NCBI GenBank assembly: GCA_016194745.1
Contig: JACQBA010000011.1
Coordinates: forward strand, 124,001-188,000
Length of the DNA stretch: 64,000 nucleotides
Direction: 5' to 3'
DNA from: Elusimicrobiota bacterium
GTDB lineage: Bacteria; Elusimicrobiota; Elusimicrobia; UBA1565; JACRDR01
Positions 39,066 through 47,732 of the stretch are shown here, piece by piece. Each line of letters begins with the position of its first letter. Position 1 is the first letter of the stretch. The notes below the pieces were generated by a model, which did no database searches, was not told where the DNA came from, and saw only the letters and a program-made list of their open reading frames with translations. Position numbers and translations under genes: made by a program.

Positions 39066-40426
39066 TGAACGGGAAGATCCAGGTTTCGGAGCTGCTCAAG
39101 CGGATTCAAAAAGGCGAGATCGAGACCGTCATGCTCGTCTTCCCGGACATGCAGGGGCGCTGGATGGGCAAGCGCCTGACGGGCCGCTTCTTCGCGCAGA
39201 CGGCCAAGGAGCACGGCGTCCACGCCTGCGCGTACCTGCTCACCGTCGACATGGAGATGGAGCCCGTCCCCGGGTTCAAGCTGACGAGCTGGGAGAAGGG
39301 CTATCAAGACTTCCACATGGCGCCGGACTTCTCGACGATCCGGATACTGCCGTGGTTGGATAAGACGGCGATGATCGTCTGCGATCTCGATGACGAGCAC
39401 GGGAATCCCGTCGAGACCGCGCCCCGGACCATCCTGCGCCGCCAGATCGAGCGGGCGCGCAAGCTGGGGTACGTCGTCAAGACGGCGTCCGAGCTCGAGT
39501 TCTATCTGTACCGCGAGACGTACGAGTCGGCCCGCCACAAGGACTACCACGACCTCTCGCACCACGGGCACTACATCGAAGACTACCACATGCTGCAGGG
39601 TACGCGGATCGAGTACGTGGTGGGGGACATCCGCGCGAAGATGGAAGCCGCGGGCATCCCGGTCGAGGGTTCCAAGGGCGAGTGGGGGCCGGGCCAGCAC
39701 GAGCTCAATCTGGGCTACGCCGAGGCGCTGGAAATGGCGGACCGGCATACCACGTACAAACACGGCGCCAAAGAGATCGCCATGTCCAAGGGCGCGAGCC
39801 TGACGTTCATGGCCAAGCCGGACGCGAAGCTCGCCGGCTCCAGCTTCCATCTGCATTCCAGCCTTTGGGACGCGTCGGGCAGGAAGGCGCTCTTCTGGGA
39901 CCCGTCCAAGAAGAAGCCGAGCAAGCTTTTCCATGGATTTCTGGCCGGGCAGATGGCGCTGGCGCGCGAGTTCTCGCTGTTCCTCGCGCCGACGATCAAC
40001 TCCTACAAGCGCTACCAGGCCGGCACCTTCGCGCCGACGCGCATCGCGTGGGCGCACGACAACCGGACCTGCGGGTTCCGCATCGTGGGGGAGGGGGAAG
40101 CCTACCGGGTCGAGAACCGCGTCCCGGGCGCCGACGCCAACCCGTACCTCGCTTTCGCCGCGACGATCGCGGCCGGTCTTCATGGGATCGAGAAGGGCCT
40201 CACGCCTCCCGCCGAGCTCAAGGGCAACGCGTATCTCGCCAACGTCAAGGCGGTGCCGGCGACTTTGGCCGAGGCTCTCGGCGAGTTCGAATCCTCGAAG
40301 GCCGCCAAGGCCGCCTTCGGAGAGGACGTCGTCGAGCATTACGCCCACGCCGCCCGCGCCGAGCTGGCCTCCTACGACAAGGCGGTCACCTGCTGGGAGC
40401 GCGAGCGCTACTTCGAGCGGATATAG
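39065..40426 (+). CDS. Glutamine synthetase family ligase
   Basis: 453 residues. GS fold signs: TASELEFYLY (metal Glu), GPGQHELNLGYAEALEMADRHTTYKHGAKEIA, and FHLHSSLWD, NRTCGFRIVGEG and YRVENRVPGADANPYLA in the ATP/substrate region. The length and absence of the classic GlnA adenylation signature put it among GlnA-like gamma-glutamyl ligases that act on amines (PuuA-like). It follows the nucleoside importer with a one-base overlap, so it may use nitrogen released from the imported compound. Substrate not readable. Confidence 0.85.
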   Translation: MNGKIQVSELLKRIQKGEIETVMLVFPDMQGRWMGKRLTGRFFAQTAKEHGVHACAYLLTVDMEMEPVPGFKLTSWEKGYQDFHMAPDFSTIRILPWLDKTAMIVCDLDDEHGNPVETAPRTILRRQIERARKLGYVVKTASELEFYLYRETYESARHKDYHDLSHHGHYIEDYHMLQGTRIEYVVGDIRAKMEAAGIPVEGSKGEWGPGQHELNLGYAEALEMADRHTTYKHGAKEIAMSKGASLTFMAKPDAKLAGSSFHLHSSLWDASGRKALFWDPSKKKPSKLFHGFLAGQMALAREFSLFLAPTINSYKRYQAGTFAPTRIAWAHDNRTCGFRIVGEGEAYRVENRVPGADANPYLAFAATIAAGLHGIEKGLTPPAELKGNAYLANVKAVPATLAEALGEFESSKAAKAAFGEDVVEHYAHAARAELASYDKAVTCWERERYFERI

Positions 40427-40438
40427 CGGCGGGTCAGG

Positions 40439-40600
40439 TCAGGGCGTCCGCACGCGGACGAGTGGTGAGATTGGGATGAGCGACAACTCCTGCGCGGGCC
40501 CGTAGACGCGAATGTCCAAGCCGTCGGTTCCACGGTTCCGGACGATCGTATGCCGGCCTTGGACGAGTCCCGCCTGCTCGCTTCGGAACCCGCGTCTCAT
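40439..40600 (-). CDS. Small ORF after the caspase-fold candidate
   Basis: 53 residues from ATG 40600, begins MRRGFRSEQAGLVQG. GGGAGG lies five bases before the ATG, an unusually good site for this window. The gene starts 14 bases after the stop of the secreted protein at 40615. It has no signal peptide and no known family; it ends just before the glutamine synthetase stop on the other strand. The evidence is a strong ribosome site and position, not homology. Confidence 0.45.
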   Translation of the reverse strand: MRRGFRSEQAGLVQGRHTIVRNRGTDGLDIRVYGPAQELSLIPISPLVRVRTP

Positions 40601-40614
40601 TGCTGCCTCCCTTG

Positions 40615-41874
40615 TCACGGCCCGTGCGGCCCCGGCTCGGTCGTCCGTCGTCTGCGGATGAGCCGGCCGAACGCCCGCATGATGTCGCGTCTTCCAAATC
40701 GGCTGAGTTCCGTGCTGTTGAGGACGCGCATCACGCCGTCCCGGATGCGGGGCACGTAGCCCGTCGCGATCACGCTGTCGATGGACGCCAGGCTGTGATA
40801 GTACCCTTCGTTGGCGATCGGGATCTCGCTCACCAACGCATGCTGCACGTTGCGCCGACCGATGCCGCCGGCGAAATGCTGGAGCGAGTCGCACGAGAAA
40901 AGCCCGAGGAAGAAGAGCGGCGTCACGCGCTCGCGCAGCGCGTTCGTCATGAGATTGAAGCCCGGCCTGTTGCGGACGTACCACGGGTAGTCGACGTGGT
41001 TCTTGTGGAGCCGGGGCGGCTGGAAGTCCGGGCCGCCGCCCAAGCGCGAGTGGCCGCTGTAGATCACCATGTGAGCGTTTCCCGCGAGGGCGTCGCGGAA
41101 CTCCTGGCGGATCCGCTCGCTCCGCTCCCGCTGCTCGCGGGACGTAGAGTTCGCCGCGTTGTCGTCGGTCTGGGAGGAATGGAACAGCCGGGTCACGAAG
41201 CGCTGCGTCGAGCCGTTGCGCCGGCGGACCGTCCGCTCGAACGTGTCGAAGACGCCGTTCGATTGGGTCATGCGGAAGCCGCAGACGCTGTGGCGTCCGT
41301 CGCAGCGTCGCTGAAGAAGCCCCCGCAAGGCGTGCCGTTCGACCGCGTCCTCGGTACGGTTCTCCACGTCGAAGTAGCCCGAGAACCAATCGATCCGGAC
41401 GACCGGGTCGGTCAGCCGCGCGGAGGGATCGGCGCGTCCCGCGTGTCGGCGGCCCGTGGTGGACCAGCGGTCGAGGGCCTGGGAAAGCAGGTTCAGCCGG
41501 GCGGTGACGCTCCCTCGTGAGGGAGCGACATTCGGCGGCCGCCTCGGGCGCGGCGGCTGCGATTGTACCGGGACCACTTGGATGCGGCGCCCGTCCGGTG
41601 CCGTGAGCGGCGCGGGCCGCGGCGATGACGGCGTCGCGCCCGCCTCGTCTCCGGGTTGGGCGACGCACCCGTCGGCGGTGGTCGGGTCGGAACAGTCGAG
41701 CCGCTCCCGGTGGACGCAGCGGCCCTCGACGAGCGCCTCGTCCCGGCCGGTGCAGCGAGTCGCCGGGGCAGGCGCGGTGGAGTCGTCGGGACCTTGTCTG
41801 GCGGCGAGCTCGGCGGGCGTGGGCGCCAACGCCAACGCGGCCGCTGCCGCAAGGAGTCGTGCGGATCGGAACAT
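40615..41874 (-). CDS. Secreted protein with possible caspase-fold domain
   Basis: 419 residues from ATG 41874, signal peptide MFRSARLLAAAAALALAPTP. A Cys-rich segment (C41, C53, C61, C70) and a Pro/Arg linker lead to a C-terminal domain in which AHMVIYSGHSRLGG ends in H275 and TPLFFLGLFSCDSLQ holds C328. A His-Gly-like strand end followed by a second hydrophobic strand ending in Cys matches the clan CD layout. The segments after Cys (VSEIPIANEGYYHSLASIDSVIA) also fit. This is inference from motif spacing. A longer frame in another phase is shadow. Divergent from the phosphatase gene. Confidence 0.68.
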   Translation of the reverse strand: MFRSARLLAAAAALALAPTPAELAARQGPDDSTAPAPATRCTGRDEALVEGRCVHRERLDCSDPTTADGCVAQPGDEAGATPSSPRPAPLTAPDGRRIQVVPVQSQPPRPRRPPNVAPSRGSVTARLNLLSQALDRWSTTGRRHAGRADPSARLTDPVVRIDWFSGYFDVENRTEDAVERHALRGLLQRRCDGRHSVCGFRMTQSNGVFDTFERTVRRRNGSTQRFVTRLFHSSQTDDNAANSTSREQRERSERIRQEFRDALAGNAHMVIYSGHSRLGGGPDFQPPRLHKNHVDYPWYVRNRPGFNLMTNALRERVTPLFFLGLFSCDSLQHFAGGIGRRNVQHALVSEIPIANEGYYHSLASIDSVIATGYVPRIRDGVMRVLNSTELSRFGRRDIMRAFGRLIRRRRTTEPGPHGP

Positions 41875-42033
41875 GTCGCTTTAGGGTAGAGGTCGCAGCG
41901 GTCCGGCGGGCGTTCGATTTCCGTGTGAAATCCGTGGGGAAACGAGGCGGGACTCTCGCCTCAGGTCTCGGAGGGACCATCGGCCATGGTCGAGGGCGCT
42001 TCTTTGCTATAAATTAGGGATGAAGTCCCCCTC

Positions 42034-42729
42034 ATGAAAACAATACTGACCGTATTGCTGTTCGCCCCGTGCGTCGTCCGCGCCGGTCCTGCGGAAGTCG
42101 CTTCGTCCGCCGCCGAAGCCCGGTTTGCCGAGAGCGTCCTCCATCCCGGCGTCTTTCCCCCTACTAAAGAACGCGAGCCCCGTTGGCGCGACGCGGGCAT
42201 CACCCGCAGGTCCGCCGGTTCCGTCCCGGCGAACTTGGGCGAGCTTCCCGGCAAGGTCTTTCGCGGCGCCGCGCTGACTAACCGCGAGCAGTACGCGCAT
42301 TTGAAGCGCGTCCTCGGCGTCGATGTGGCGGTCAACCTCCGGGAGCGCTCGGAGGACCTGGAGGCGTGCGGCGTCTACGGCCTCGAGTGCCGCCATTTTC
42401 CGATCCGCCTTTTCTGGCCGGTCGTGCGCAACGTCAATTGGGACACGATGAAGGAGGCGTTCAAGTTCGTGCTCGAGAAGCAGGCGCAGGGAAAGACGGT
42501 CTACTTTCACTGCACGCACGGCGCGGATCGCACCGGAGCGATGGCCGCGGCGCTCACGGTGCGTCGCGAGGCCTGCGGCAAGGCGTTCTCGCCGGACGCG
42601 TTGTGGTCCCAGGTGAAAGCGGACCTCGATAGGCACCAGTTCAACGAGTCCTGGTTCCCGGACCTCGGGCGCGACATCAAGGACTTGGTCTACAAGTTCT
42701 CGGAGCACCGATCCTGGCTGTGCCGGTGA
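42034..42729 (+). CDS. Exported dual-specificity/tyrosine phosphatase
   Basis: 231 residues; signal peptide MKTILTVLLFAPCVVRA. The catalytic loop is H159-C160-THGADR166-TG, i.e. the CX5R signature of protein tyrosine phosphatases, with a likely general acid earlier in the sequence. As an exported protein it may act in the periplasm on a phospho-protein or phospho-lipid. The start ATG 42034 has an AGGG only about 15 bases upstream, so initiation is weak. It ends inside the start of the next gene. Confidence 0.82.
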   Translation: MKTILTVLLFAPCVVRAGPAEVASSAAEARFAESVLHPGVFPPTKEREPRWRDAGITRRSAGSVPANLGELPGKVFRGAALTNREQYAHLKRVLGVDVAVNLRERSEDLEACGVYGLECRHFPIRLFWPVVRNVNWDTMKEAFKFVLEKQAQGKTVYFHCTHGADRTGAMAAALTVRREACGKAFSPDALWSQVKADLDRHQFNESWFPDLGRDIKDLVYKFSEHRSWLCR

Positions 42730-43346
42730 GGCTCGCCGCTGCGGCGGTCGTCGCCCTCGCCGCTGCGGTGCAGGCCCCGAGCCCCGTGCTCGTTGTCCGC
42801 CTGAGCGAGGCGGAATCGCGTGTCTATCCTCCGTACTTCGAGCGCGTCCAACTCTATCACCTGGAGATCGGAGACGTGGGGCCGGAGCGGCGTCTCGCCG
42901 AGGCCGAGGCGAAGGAGCGCTTCATGGGCGTCTATCGTCCCGTTGCAGAGAACGCGGCACAATACGTCCGCAAGCCGGACGGCGCGTGGCGCGTGCGCGA
43001 TTTCCGGCGGCCGACCCGCGCCCAGGCGCGCGACTTCGAGGAGTATATGGCCAGGCCCGCCGCCCCGGGGCGCCCGACGTTCTCCGAGTTCCTCGTTAAC
43101 CCGTGGGAGAAGGACTTCGGCGAGCCCGGCGAGTTCGCCTATCAGCGCGCGAGCATACCGCAGTCGCGCCTGCCGTTCCCGTTCTCGAAGGTCCCGCCGG
43201 CGGCGCTCGAGCGCGTCGAGAGTCTTTGGCAGTACCACGGCAGCGGCGGCTTCCTGATCCTCCTCGAGGCGCCATACGACGAGGACGGAAAGATCCAGAT
43301 CGTGAGAGAGCGCCTGGCGACCGAGATCCGGGCCGCGAAGCCGTGA
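42720..43346 (+). CDS. Exported protein of unknown function
   Basis: 208 residues from GTG 42720, overlapping the phosphatase by 10 bases (GTG 42726 is a close alternative). A hydrophobic leader MPVRLAAAAVVALAAAVQAP suggests export. The mature region is rich in Arg, Glu and Pro with no recognised domain. The stop overlaps the GTG of the DUF2062 gene by 4 bases, giving a four-gene run with the glycosyltransferase. Confidence 0.65.
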   Translation: MPVRLAAAAVVALAAAVQAPSPVLVVRLSEAESRVYPPYFERVQLYHLEIGDVGPERRLAEAEAKERFMGVYRPVAENAAQYVRKPDGAWRVRDFRRPTRAQARDFEEYMARPAAPGRPTFSEFLVNPWEKDFGEPGEFAYQRASIPQSRLPFPFSKVPPAALERVESLWQYHGSGGFLILLEAPYDEDGKIQIVRERLATEIRAAKP

Positions 43347-43753
43347 AGCGCCTCCGCGAGTTGTTGAAGCAGGGCGCCTCGCCCGACGTCGTGGCGATGA
43401 GCATCGGACTCGGCGCTACGATCGGGCTCTTCCCTATCGTGGGCTTTCCGACGCCGCTGTGCCTGCTCGTCGGCGTGCGGTGGAAGCTCAGCCACCCGGC
43501 CATGCAGGCGGCCAACTGGCTGACCTATCCCGTCTATATTCCCGCTGCCTTCGGGTTGACGATGCTGGGACAAAGCATCTACGGCGGCGCTCCGCTCGAG
43601 TTGACGTCCTCGGGCGTATGGCGCGCCGTGCTGTACTCGGCGACCGGCTGGGCTATCGTCGCGCCGTTCGTGTGGGCGCTCGTGTATTTTCCGGCGAGGA
43701 CCGTGTTGCGGCGCCTCCAGCCCGCCGTTTCCCGCGCGGCCGAGCGGGCCTGA
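43343..43753 (+). CDS. DUF2062 small membrane protein
   Basis: 136 residues from GTG 43343. SIGLGATIGLFPIVGFPTPLC is the DUF2062 signature, followed by hydrophobic segments (AANWLTYPVYIPAAFGLTML and VLYSATGWAIVAPFVWALVYF). The family is a small polytopic inner-membrane protein often found near polysaccharide and envelope genes. It is co-translated with the preceding gene and sits 37 bases before a membrane glycosyltransferase. Confidence 0.8.
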   Translation: MKRLRELLKQGASPDVVAMSIGLGATIGLFPIVGFPTPLCLLVGVRWKLSHPAMQAANWLTYPVYIPAAFGLTMLGQSIYGGAPLELTSSGVWRAVLYSATGWAIVAPFVWALVYFPARTVLRRLQPAVSRAAERA

Positions 43754-43790
43754 GGCGAGAGCCGCGATTACTTCGTAGAATCTCAGCCGC

Positions 43791-45419
43791 ATGGACCGTT
43801 CCTCCGCCGCGCGCGGCCTTCTGCTGCTGTCTGGCGTTTTCTGCCTCTGCGTCGCCCTCGCCGGCCCGCTGCGCGACGTCCCGCTGGACGACGATTGGAT
43901 GTACGCGCTCTCCGTCCGCCATCTGCTCGACGGCACCCTGGTCATCCCCGAGTTCGCGTCGCCGACGCTCGTCGCGCACGCCGCCTGGGGGGCGCTGTTC
44001 TGCCTGCCGCGCGGTTTCAGTCACTCCGCCTTGCGGCTGTCGACCTTGGTCCTCGCCTGGGTCGCCTTGGCGCTGCTCTATCTAATCGCGCGCCGCCTGC
44101 GTCTGTCGCCGAAAAGCGCGCTGGCGTCTTCGCTCGCGCTGCTCGCGTGTCCTCTTTTTCTTCTGCTGAGTTTCACGTTCATGACGGACGTGCCGTTCCT
44201 CGCGGCGTCCTTGCTCGCCGGCTACTGCTTCCTGCGCTCGGTCCAGGACGAGAGCGGCGGCTGGCTCCTCGCCGCGTCGCTCGCGTCCGCGTGGGCGTTC
44301 CTCATCCGGCAGCCGGGCGTCCTGATCGCGGTGGGGATGGTCCTTCATCTCGCGTGGACGAGGCGGCTCGACCGCAAGCGCTTCGGCCTGTCGGCCGCGG
44401 TCCCGCTCGCCGCCGTCGCCGCGCACGCGCTCTGGTTCCACTTCATTCACGGACAGACATGGGCGAGCGCCCGCTACAACGCGCTCGGGACGCTCTCGCA
44501 TCTGTCGCAGCCCGCGGGACTGGCCGTCGATCTGACGCTGCGCCTCGGCGCGGGCGTCTTGATGCTCGGCGCCTTCGTCGTCCCGTTCGTCGTCGCGCTT
44601 CTCGCGGCGCCGCAGGGCGGCAAGTGGCTCAAGTCCAAATGGAGCCTGCCGGCGGCGCTGGCGCTCGCGTTCTTCGTGTACATCTTCGGCCCGCTGCCCT
44701 ATTCTCCGGACACGAGCGGCATCTTGAATAGCTACGGCCTGGGGACCATAACCATTCTCGGCGCCGCGCAGAAGCCGGCCGGCGTCTTCGCGTGGCGCTG
44801 GGCGTGGGGTGTTCTGACTTTGCTCGCGGCCTTGGGCGCCGCGTATCTGCCCACTCTGCCGGAGGGGACGGAGCGCGAGGACCGGCGCGACCTGCTGGCC
44901 GCCGCCGCGGCGCTCGTCTTGCCGGCGGCGCCCATGTTTTTTACGCTGAGGTTCTTCGACCGTTACCTACTCGCCCCGGCCGCGTTCGCGCTTCTCGCCG
45001 CGGGTTGGATCGTCTCGCGGCGCCCCAGAAGCGACGGGCTCCTATTCGGGGCGATCGCCGCGGGCCTTCTGATCTCCCTCGCCGGCACCGTCGATTATCT
45101 GAATTGGAACGAAGCCCGCTGGGGCGCCGCCGCCGCGGCCATGAAGTCGGGCGTCCCCCGGGATGAGATCTCCGCCGGCGCCGAGTGGACCGGGACCTTT
45201 GCCGCCGAGAGCAACATGGTCCGCTTGCGCGCGACGAAAAGCGCGGCCCAGATCCGGGACCTGGAGTGGCTCGAGCCGGCGAAGGAATCGGCCTACGTGT
45301 CCTTCGCCGGCGAGCCCAAGGCGAGGCAATTCAAGGAGGCGAGGACCGTCGTCTACTATACTCCGCTGTCGAGACACGACGGCGCGGTCCACTTGTTCAA
45401 GACCGGAGCACATCCTTGA
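43791..45419 (+). CDS. Membrane glycosyltransferase of the PMT/ArnT type (GT-C)
   Basis: 542 residues with roughly a dozen hydrophobic helices. The N-terminal first loop carries VPLDDDWMYALSVRHL, the Asp motif expected at the catalytic centre of GT-C enzymes that use a polyprenyl-phosphate sugar donor. It would add a sugar to lipid A, protein or another exported acceptor; the substrate is not readable. It has no close neighbour that decides this. Confidence 0.78.
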   Translation: MDRSSAARGLLLLSGVFCLCVALAGPLRDVPLDDDWMYALSVRHLLDGTLVIPEFASPTLVAHAAWGALFCLPRGFSHSALRLSTLVLAWVALALLYLIARRLRLSPKSALASSLALLACPLFLLLSFTFMTDVPFLAASLLAGYCFLRSVQDESGGWLLAASLASAWAFLIRQPGVLIAVGMVLHLAWTRRLDRKRFGLSAAVPLAAVAAHALWFHFIHGQTWASARYNALGTLSHLSQPAGLAVDLTLRLGAGVLMLGAFVVPFVVALLAAPQGGKWLKSKWSLPAALALAFFVYIFGPLPYSPDTSGILNSYGLGTITILGAAQKPAGVFAWRWAWGVLTLLAALGAAYLPTLPEGTEREDRRDLLAAAAALVLPAAPMFFTLRFFDRYLLAPAAFALLAAGWIVSRRPRSDGLLFGAIAAGLLISLAGTVDYLNWNEARWGAAAAAMKSGVPRDEISAGAEWTGTFAAESNMVRLRATKSAAQIRDLEWLEPAKESAYVSFAGEPKARQFKEARTVVYYTPLSRHDGAVHLFKTGAHP

Positions 45420-45445
45420 CGAGCCGTCTATTTACCCTCTATACT
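45416..45445 (+). promoter_or_regulatory. Candidate sigma70 promoter of the zinc-ribbon gene
   Basis: TTGACG (45416-45421) and TATACT (45440-45445) with an 18-base spacer, ending nine bases before ATG 45454. The leader would be nearly absent, so transcription and translation starts are very close. Confidence 0.5.
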
Positions 45446-45453
45446 GCGGGCTC

Positions 45454-45798
45454 ATGACCCGGGAACTCGACTGCCCGAAGTGCCCCTTCACGCCCATGGA
45501 GCCGGTGCAGCTCGACGACCTCGAGCTGGACGAGTGCCCCAAGTGCGGAGGGCGGTGGTACGATTTGGGCGAACTCGCGAAATCGGCCAAGGAGCCGCAG
45601 AAGTTCGAGAGAGCCTGCAACGGGGGGCTTCTCAAGCCCAGGCCCGGGACGGCGATCTGCCCTCACTGCGGCGACACCATGACCAACGGCGGGCTCGTCT
45701 CCGAGCACCTGCGCGTCGACTATTGCCAGGAATGCGGCGGATTTTGGCTGGACAAAAGCGAGATCAGGATCCTGGAAGACCTAGTGCAGGGAGAGTAG
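45454..45798 (+). CDS. Zinc-ribbon (TFIIB-type) protein
   Basis: 114 residues with four CxxC knuckles: CPKC, CPKCGGRWYD, CPHCGD and CQECGGFWLDKSEI. This is a two-domain zf-TFIIB arrangement. Such proteins occur widely without a fixed role. ATG 45454 follows a promoter-like element directly. It converges with the iron exporter gene, with seven bases between stops. Confidence 0.85.
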   Translation: MTRELDCPKCPFTPMEPVQLDDLELDECPKCGGRWYDLGELAKSAKEPQKFERACNGGLLKPRPGTAICPHCGDTMTNGGLVSEHLRVDYCQECGGFWLDKSEIRILEDLVQGE

Positions 45799-45805
45799 CG
45801 CGGCG

Positions 45806-46978
45806 CTACGCGGCGCCGGGGACGAGACGGCCTATCCCATACCCGATCAACGCCGCGAGCAATCCGATCGCGAGCACCTGGAAGCCGGATTTCCAAGGAT
45901 CCGCGCGGGTCACGCTCCCCTTAGCGTAGCCGAGCAGAAACAGAAGCGCTAGGCTGAAGCTCACCGACGCGATCACCACGGCTCGGCCGTATAAGACAAG
46001 ATAGGGAAGCGCCGACAGCGCCGAGCCGAGGAGGAACGAGGCCCCCATCGTCGCGGCGTCCTTCCAGGGGTCGCGCTCGCGCGTGGCCTCGATCGAGATG
46101 CCGAGCTCCTTTTCCGCCATTGTCTTGAGCCAGAGCTCCGCGTTCTCCGCGATCTTGCGCGCCATCGTCTCCGCCTGCGCGCGAGTGAAGCCCTCGCGCA
46201 GATAGACCTCGATGAGCTCCGCCATCTCTTCTTCGGGTTTTTCGGCGATCTCGATCGCCTCGCGCTTGAGCTCGCCTTCGTGGAGCTCCTTCTCCGCCTG
46301 TGATCCTAGGAGGCTGCCGCCCGCCATGGAGATCATGCCCGCGACGCCGGTTGCGACGGCGGCCGCTAGAGTCGGGGCGGTGCGTCCGGTCGCCGCCATG
46401 ACGGAGGCGGCTACGGACATCGTCGAGACGACCCCGTCCTGCATGCCGAAGACGATCTCGCGGATGCGCTCGAGGCGCACGATCCGGGCCTTCTCGCCGG
46501 AAACTTCCGCGTCCGCGCGCGAGACGGCGGCGGAGGCGGCGGCCGAGGGAGACGGCGGCGCTTTGGGGGCGGGGGGAAGCGCGCCGGCACGGTCGAGCTT
46601 TCCTTCCAACCCGCGCAGGGCCTCGGTGAACGCGGTCATGTGCACGTTCTCGCGGCTCATCGCGAGCTCGAAGGCGGCCACGGCGGCGGGGCGCTTGTCC
46701 TTGCGCGCCTGGTCAATGAAGCGAGGGTACATTTCCTGGCCCTCGTACTGTTCCTCTTGGACGACCAGGCGAAGGTTCTCGAGCGTGGACTTCATCGCCC
46801 CGACGGCCTTGAGGTGGCCGATCGCGTGCACCGTCTCGGCGCCGGCGATCTCGAAGAAGACCTGGGCGACTTCCGGATGGCCCTCCTCCATCGCCTTGAT
46901 GCCGTAGGCGATGTAGAGGCGGTTGGCTTTCGCCTCGCCGATGAAGGCGGACCAGAGGTTCCGGTTGGTGATATCCAT
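45806..46978 (-). CDS. Rubrerythrin-VIT1 fusion, MbfA-type iron exporter
   Basis: 390 residues: an N-terminal ferritin-like domain (about 1-125) with diiron-type Glu/His residues (FIGEAKANRLY, GAETVHAIGHLK, EEQYEGQEMYPRF), an Ala/Pro linker (about 132-155), and a C-terminal CCC1/VIT1 domain with several membrane helices (FGMQDGVVSTMSVAASV, PWKDAATMGASFLLGSALSALPYLVLY). This is the MbfA layout: oxidise or sense iron, export it across the membrane. Export, iron and oxidative-stress roles come from the family. Confidence 0.85.
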   Translation of the reverse strand: MDITNRNLWSAFIGEAKANRLYIAYGIKAMEEGHPEVAQVFFEIAGAETVHAIGHLKAVGAMKSTLENLRLVVQEEQYEGQEMYPRFIDQARKDKRPAAVAAFELAMSRENVHMTAFTEALRGLEGKLDRAGALPPAPKAPPSPSAAASAAVSRADAEVSGEKARIVRLERIREIVFGMQDGVVSTMSVAASVMAATGRTAPTLAAAVATGVAGMISMAGGSLLGSQAEKELHEGELKREAIEIAEKPEEEMAELIEVYLREGFTRAQAETMARKIAENAELWLKTMAEKELGISIEATRERDPWKDAATMGASFLLGSALSALPYLVLYGRAVVIASVSFSLALLFLLGYAKGSVTRADPWKSGFQVLAIGLLAALIGYGIGRLVPGAA

Positions 46979-47061
46979 CCGCCAAAGCTTAGCCGATGCG
47001 CGCGACGGCGGTCAAGGCGGGCCCGTCAGACCCCGCCGGTCGGAGCGGAAAGTTCCAGGGG

Positions 47062-47562
47062 TCAGGCGGCGGCGGGTTGAAGCTCGAGTTTCGGCTCGGC
47101 GGGCGCCTCTCGGAGCACCTGCTCGAACACCTTGCGGCGGAACTCGAACGGCGCGCGCATCTGGGGGAGCGTGTCCTTGATCCCGCCGGCGCCGTTCAAG
47201 ACGACGCTGCCGTAGCCGAGGATCTTCCCCCACAGGTCCTGCTCGACGGAGATGACCGCGACGCGGCTCACCGCCGTCTCGAGCGTGCGGCGCTCCATGA
47301 GGCCCCCGGTCTGGACGAAGATACGCTTGTTGGTGACGCCGTACTCGGAGCCGAAGAACCGCGCGAAGGCCGGGAACGAGGCGGCCGCCGCGATCGCGGC
47401 GACGGCGAGCCCGGCCCAGAACGCGGAGAAAAAGAATAAGAGGCAGGCGGCGACGATGCCGACGGCGGTCTGGGCGGCGGGGCGCAGGCAGGTGATGGCG
47501 TGGGGACGCGTGCGGTAGACGACCGTCTCTCCATCCATCAGGCTCGCGTCGATATAGCTCAT
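47062..47562 (-). CDS. PH-domain (bPH2/YdbS-like) membrane protein
   Basis: 166 residues with two adjacent hydrophobic segments (about 27-65) and a PH-type domain (EYGVTNKRIFVQTGGLMERRTLETAVSRVAVISVEQ). The repeat of turn-strand motifs is typical of bacterial bPH2. Function unknown, possibly membrane-stress associated. The start is ATG 47562; the stretch 46979-47061 to its 3' side holds no gene. Confidence 0.75.
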   Translation of the reverse strand: MSYIDASLMDGETVVYRTRPHAITCLRPAAQTAVGIVAACLLFFFSAFWAGLAVAAIAAAASFPAFARFFGSEYGVTNKRIFVQTGGLMERRTLETAVSRVAVISVEQDLWGKILGYGSVVLNGAGGIKDTLPQMRAPFEFRRKVFEQVLREAPAEPKLELQPAAA

Positions 47563-47732
47563 GCTCTCGGGGGTATCGAGATGTTGGGTGTATCTTACAA
47601 CGCTCGTGTTGCTGATTTATGTTATTCAACGGTGACGCGCGCGTCAAATCTCTCGACGAGAGGGCTTGGGAAGATGAGCCGCTGGTCCCGGAGCGATATC
47701 GGCCTTAGGTCCCAGATTATGCCGAGACGGCG
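47563..47732. other. Short gene-free gap
   Basis: 170 bases between the PH-domain and DUF3052 genes. It contains GACGCGCGCGTC and CTCTCGACGAGAG palindromes but no terminator or known motif. I see no gene. Confidence 0.6.
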
